The position numbers and the translations under genes were made by a program. Below the pieces are notes generated by a model. It was not told the DNA's origin and did no database searches. It saw nothing but the letters and a program-made list of their open reading frames with translations. Positions 61,823 to 64,000 of a DNA stretch of 64,000 nt are shown piece after piece (within the stretch, counting starts at the first letter, position 1; every line of letters begins with the position of its first letter). This stretch comes from Tistlia consotensis USBA 355 (lineage in GTDB: Bacteria; Pseudomonadota; Alphaproteobacteria; Kiloniellales; DSM-21159): assembly GCF_900177295.1 (NCBI RefSeq), contig NZ_FWZX01000004.1, forward strand, positions 1 to 64,000. The letters are read 5' to 3'.

Positions 61823-62914
61823 ATGGTCCAGGCGGTGAGCTCTTTTCCTGTGAGGCCGGGGATCGGCACCAGGCGGCGCAGCCAGTCAGCGGCGAAGCGC
61901 ACCCGCAGGGCGATCCTCAACCTGTCTTTCTTCGCCTGCTCGGCCATGGTGGTCCTGGCTGCGGCGCGCTGGTACGACCGGCTCAACCCGCTGCTGCGGC
62001 TCGAGCACACGGAGTACCAGGCGGGCATCCCGGACATCTCGGCGGACAGCTACCTCAGTGCCCGCGGTGCGCCGCTCGGCTACAGCGCCTTCACCTACGA
62101 CTGGGACCACGTGGTCGAGGCCGCGCGCAAGGCGGATGTGCTGTTCCTCGGCAACTCCCGGGCGGTCTACGGCTTCCGGCCCCAGTACTTCCAGCCCTGG
62201 CTCGACAGGATCGGCCTGCGCGGCTTCAACATGTCGTTCTTCGGCGGCGGCGGCTTCATGCCGCTCTACGTGATCCGCAAGTACGACCTGCATCCGAAGA
62301 TGGTCGTCGTCAACGACGACGGCTTCCTGCTGCTGGAAGGCACCCGCTGGGGTGAAGCAGCCCGCCGGGCCGGCGCCTGGGGCGACTTCAAGCACTACTA
62401 CGGCGAGACGGCCCTCTGGCTCGTGCAGAAACGCCTGCACCAGATCGTGCCGCCGCTGCGGGCCTTCACCGGCCGGCGCTCCCTGGTGATCTACACCTCG
62501 ATCAAGGACGGCGAACCGATCTTCGCCTTCGGCGAGGACGAGGGCAAGCCGATGCGAGAGCTGCCCGCCGCAGAGCCGCCGCCCGCCGTGAAGACGATCG
62601 TCGACAGGGCCGTTCCGCCCTCCCGTCTGGGGTCGAAGGAGTTCTTCGACGAGATGGACCGGCGGGGCATCCTGGTCGTCCTCACCGCCATCCAGGACAA
62701 CGGAGAGTTCATCGGCTACTACCTGGCCAAGCGGATGAACGAGGAGAACAAAAGGATCTACGTCCACGCGATGCTGCCCAACCTGATGGGACAGGCGGGC
62801 AGCCACATGGACGCCAGGAGCTCGCAACGCCTGATGAACGACCTGATGCCCAAGATCCTGGCTCTGCCGCAGGTCCAGGCCCTTGCCCGCAAGCCCGGGG
62901 AGGCCCGGCCGTGA
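61823..62914 (+). CDS. SGNH-hydrolase-like protein of an acyltransferase cluster
   Basis: A 363-residue protein with one N-terminal membrane segment (about residues 31-47, LNLSFFACSAMVVLAAA) and an extracytoplasmic domain. LFLGNSRAVYGFRP near residue 107-120 resembles the GDS block I of SGNH esterases (Ser in GNSR), and GSHMDARSSQRLM near 328-340 could hold the D-x-x-H-like block V. Its position before an MBOAT protein recalls AlgX/AlgJ or PatB-like partners in polysaccharide O-acetylation. The match is weak, so function is tentative. Confidence 0.6.
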   Translation: MVQAVSSFPVRPGIGTRRRSQSAAKRTRRAILNLSFFACSAMVVLAAARWYDRLNPLLRLEHTEYQAGIPDISADSYLSARGAPLGYSAFTYDWDHVVEAARKADVLFLGNSRAVYGFRPQYFQPWLDRIGLRGFNMSFFGGGGFMPLYVIRKYDLHPKMVVVNDDGFLLLEGTRWGEAARRAGAWGDFKHYYGETALWLVQKRLHQIVPPLRAFTGRRSLVIYTSIKDGEPIFAFGEDEGKPMRELPAAEPPPAVKTIVDRAVPPSRLGSKEFFDEMDRRGILVVLTAIQDNGEFIGYYLAKRMNEENKRIYVHAMLPNLMGQAGSHMDARSSQRLMNDLMPKILALPQVQALARKPGEARP

Positions 62915-63348
62915 TCCGCCTGTCGATCCTGCTCGTCGCCATCGGCGTCGCCGCGCTGGTCGTCGCCCAGATCGAGAGCCGCCCGCCGCCGCCGAGGTTC
63001 CAGGTCGCGGACCTGGTCGGCTCGTGGACGATGGGCGGCGCCGACAAGTGCGGCAGCGGCGAGGCGCCGACCCTGGAGGTCGCCGCGGACGGCCGCGCCA
63101 AGGTGACGACCGAGGCCTACAAGGCCGCCGGCCGTCTGCTGGGGACCGAGGGCATGTGGCGGAGCCCGTTCCGCGACCGGACCTTCACCCAGGTGCCGCT
63201 GCTCGACGAGCAGGGCACCCGCTGGGTGTTCATCTTCGGCTCCGACAGCGATCTGCGCGTCCTGGAGGGCGTCTTCGACTACTGGCAGGCTTCGGATGGT
63301 CGCTTCATGGTCCTGCCCCGCCTGCCCCCCCTCTACCGCTGCAGTTGA
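62911..63348 (+). CDS. Small exported protein of the acyltransferase cluster
   Basis: A 145-residue protein with an N-terminal hydrophobic signal or anchor (MIRLSILLVAIGVAALVVAQ) and a lipocalin-like beta-rich domain (DLVGSWTMGGADKCGSG, WVFIFGSDSDLRVLEGV). The GTG start overlaps the stop of the SGNH-like gene (GTGA), so the two are coupled. I do not recognise the family. Two Cys residues (in DKCGSG and at the C-terminus YRCS) might form a disulfide. Confidence 0.7.
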   Translation: MIRLSILLVAIGVAALVVAQIESRPPPPRFQVADLVGSWTMGGADKCGSGEAPTLEVAADGRAKVTTEAYKAAGRLLGTEGMWRSPFRDRTFTQVPLLDEQGTRWVFIFGSDSDLRVLEGVFDYWQASDGRFMVLPRLPPLYRCS

Positions 63349-63700
63349 CGATCCGGACGCGCCTGGAGAGCGGCGTCGCGGCATTGCCGCCGCGTCCGCC
63401 TCGTTTCAGTCTTGTGAAACCGGCAGCAACCGGCGCCGAATCGGTACGACCCTTGTTTGCCTTGGCCGGACGCCGATGCTATCCCTTCGGGCACGAGTCA
63501 TCCCCTCTCGAATCGCTCACCGCTCTGTCGGCCGGACCAAGGATTTCCCCCTCGAGAAACCGCTGTCTCAAGGGTCGATCGATCCGGAAAACGGCCTGTC
63601 GCCCCGTGTCGCCGCTCGAGCCGCAGGTGCTCCCAGGCAAAGAACGATCAGGAAAGCGAATGCTGCACTGCTGCGCCATGCCTAACCGGAAGGTCGCTCC
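63349..63700. other. Gene-free stretch before the MBOAT gene
   Basis: I see no gene here. Open frames cross it on both strands but show no family signal, ribosome site or coding-like composition. It holds an inverted repeat GTTTCA/TGAAAC at 63403-63408 and 63415-63420 that may belong to a promoter or operator. GC is a little lower than in the flanking genes. Confidence 0.5.
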
Positions 63701-64000
63701 GTGAACTTCGCCTCGCTCGAGTTCGGCGTCTTCTTTCTCGTCGTCCTGGTCATCCGGCTTTTCTACAGGCAGTCGGGATCGCGCGTCTTCGTGTCGATCC
63801 TGGTCCTGCTCAGCCTCGTCTTCTACGGCTGGGAGGAACCGTCCTACGTCTTCCTGATCCTGCTGAGCACGGTCATCGACTTCTTCGCCGCGCTGGCGAT
63901 CGAGAAATACCGCAGCTCCCCCAGGACCCGCCGCGCGATCGTCACGATCTCCTGCGTCGCCAACCTGGGCCTGCTGGGCTTCTTCAAATACACAGGCTTC
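63701..64000 (+). CDS. MBOAT-family O-acyltransferase, N-terminal part (cut by window edge)
   Basis: One hundred residues are visible from the GTG at 63701 (GAAGG eight bases upstream). They form membrane helices typical of the AlgI/DltB group: FGVFFLVVLVIRLFY, VSILVLLSLVFYGWEEPSYV, and the family mark GLLGFFKYTGF at the edge. AlgI-type proteins carry acyl groups across the membrane for polysaccharide O-acetylation. The neighbouring SGNH-like protein supports this reading. Confidence 0.85.
   Translation, partial: MNFASLEFGVFFLVVLVIRLFYRQSGSRVFVSILVLLSLVFYGWEEPSYVFLILLSTVIDFFAALAIEKYRSSPRTRRAIVTISCVANLGLLGFFKYTGF

Noticed and set aside
63296-63685. A 129-codon frame across the gap before the MBOAT gene
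   Set aside because: It overlaps the small exported protein gene, lacks a ribosome site and shows no family-like sequence.

Overview
The window is about 64 kb of very GC-rich (roughly 70 percent by eye) bacterial chromosome with dense, short-spaced operons. The gene content points to an alphaproteobacterium of the Rhodospirillales type: the TCA block mdh-sucC-sucD-sucA-sucB-lpdA in one direction, the argD-argF-hslO run, a type-2 heme A synthase, and a YnjBCD-type ABC transporter. This taxonomic call is inference from gene order and composition. I saw no transposase, phage or CRISPR locus.

Layout. 1-3.4 kb: a truncated membrane sensor and a chemoreceptor with its small membrane partner. 3.6-7.7 kb: an M20 peptidase facing thrS-infC; infC appears to start at a non-standard ATA codon. 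7.9-12.4 kb: a glycosyltransferase, an alpha/beta hydrolase, recX, and a tandem pair of paralogous ABC-2 permeases. 12.5-16.3 kb: argD-argF-hslO and a lipoprotein. 16.3-21.3 kb: a TRAP transporter and an enolase-superfamily enzyme under a divergent LysR regulator. 21.3-29.5 kb: argE, a TrkH potassium transporter, apaG, an OmpA-family lipoprotein with a good sigma-70 promoter, and ynjBCD. 29.5-29.9 kb: an inverted pair of palindromic repeats, then tRNA-Gly(CCC). 29.9-35.3 kb: a GntR regulator divergent from an extradiol-dioxygenase-like protein, facing an operon for an iron alcohol dehydrogenase, a GST, an M14 carboxypeptidase and a flavin reductase; together this resembles a catabolic cluster of unknown substrate. 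35.4-46.4 kb: ctaA and the TCA block, in which SucB carries two lipoyl domains and SucA a lysine/alanine/proline tail.

46.5-53.6 kb: an acyl-CoA synthetase, an orphan TAXI-type TRAP binding protein, a YqjI-like metal-responsive PadR regulator with its DUF2218 partner and a large operator-like palindrome, a GST, an M17 aminopeptidase, a universal stress protein and a small MarR regulator. 53.6-55.4 kb: a sharply AT-rich island holding a small membrane protein and a larger protein with a C-terminal membrane domain that is broken by one in-frame amber codon; this is the clearest sign of horizontal acquisition. 55.4-58.3 kb: a GntR-PhyH-SAF/dehydrogenase operon preceded by a perfect palindrome. 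58.4-61.7 kb: a divergent DoxX/LysR pair with a palindrome between them, an SH3 protein and a 2-hydroxyacid dehydrogenase. 61.8-64 kb: the start of a probable polysaccharide O-acylation cluster (SGNH-like protein, small exported protein, truncated MBOAT acyltransferase).

Three groups of genes clearly work together: the 2-oxoglutarate dehydrogenase/succinyl-CoA synthetase/malate dehydrogenase genes, the arginine genes (argD, argF, and argE separately), and the transporter or catabolic operons placed next to dedicated regulators. The most unusual items are the ATA start of infC, the two-lipoyl SucB, the REPIN-like palindrome pairs, the YqjI operator, and the AT-rich island.
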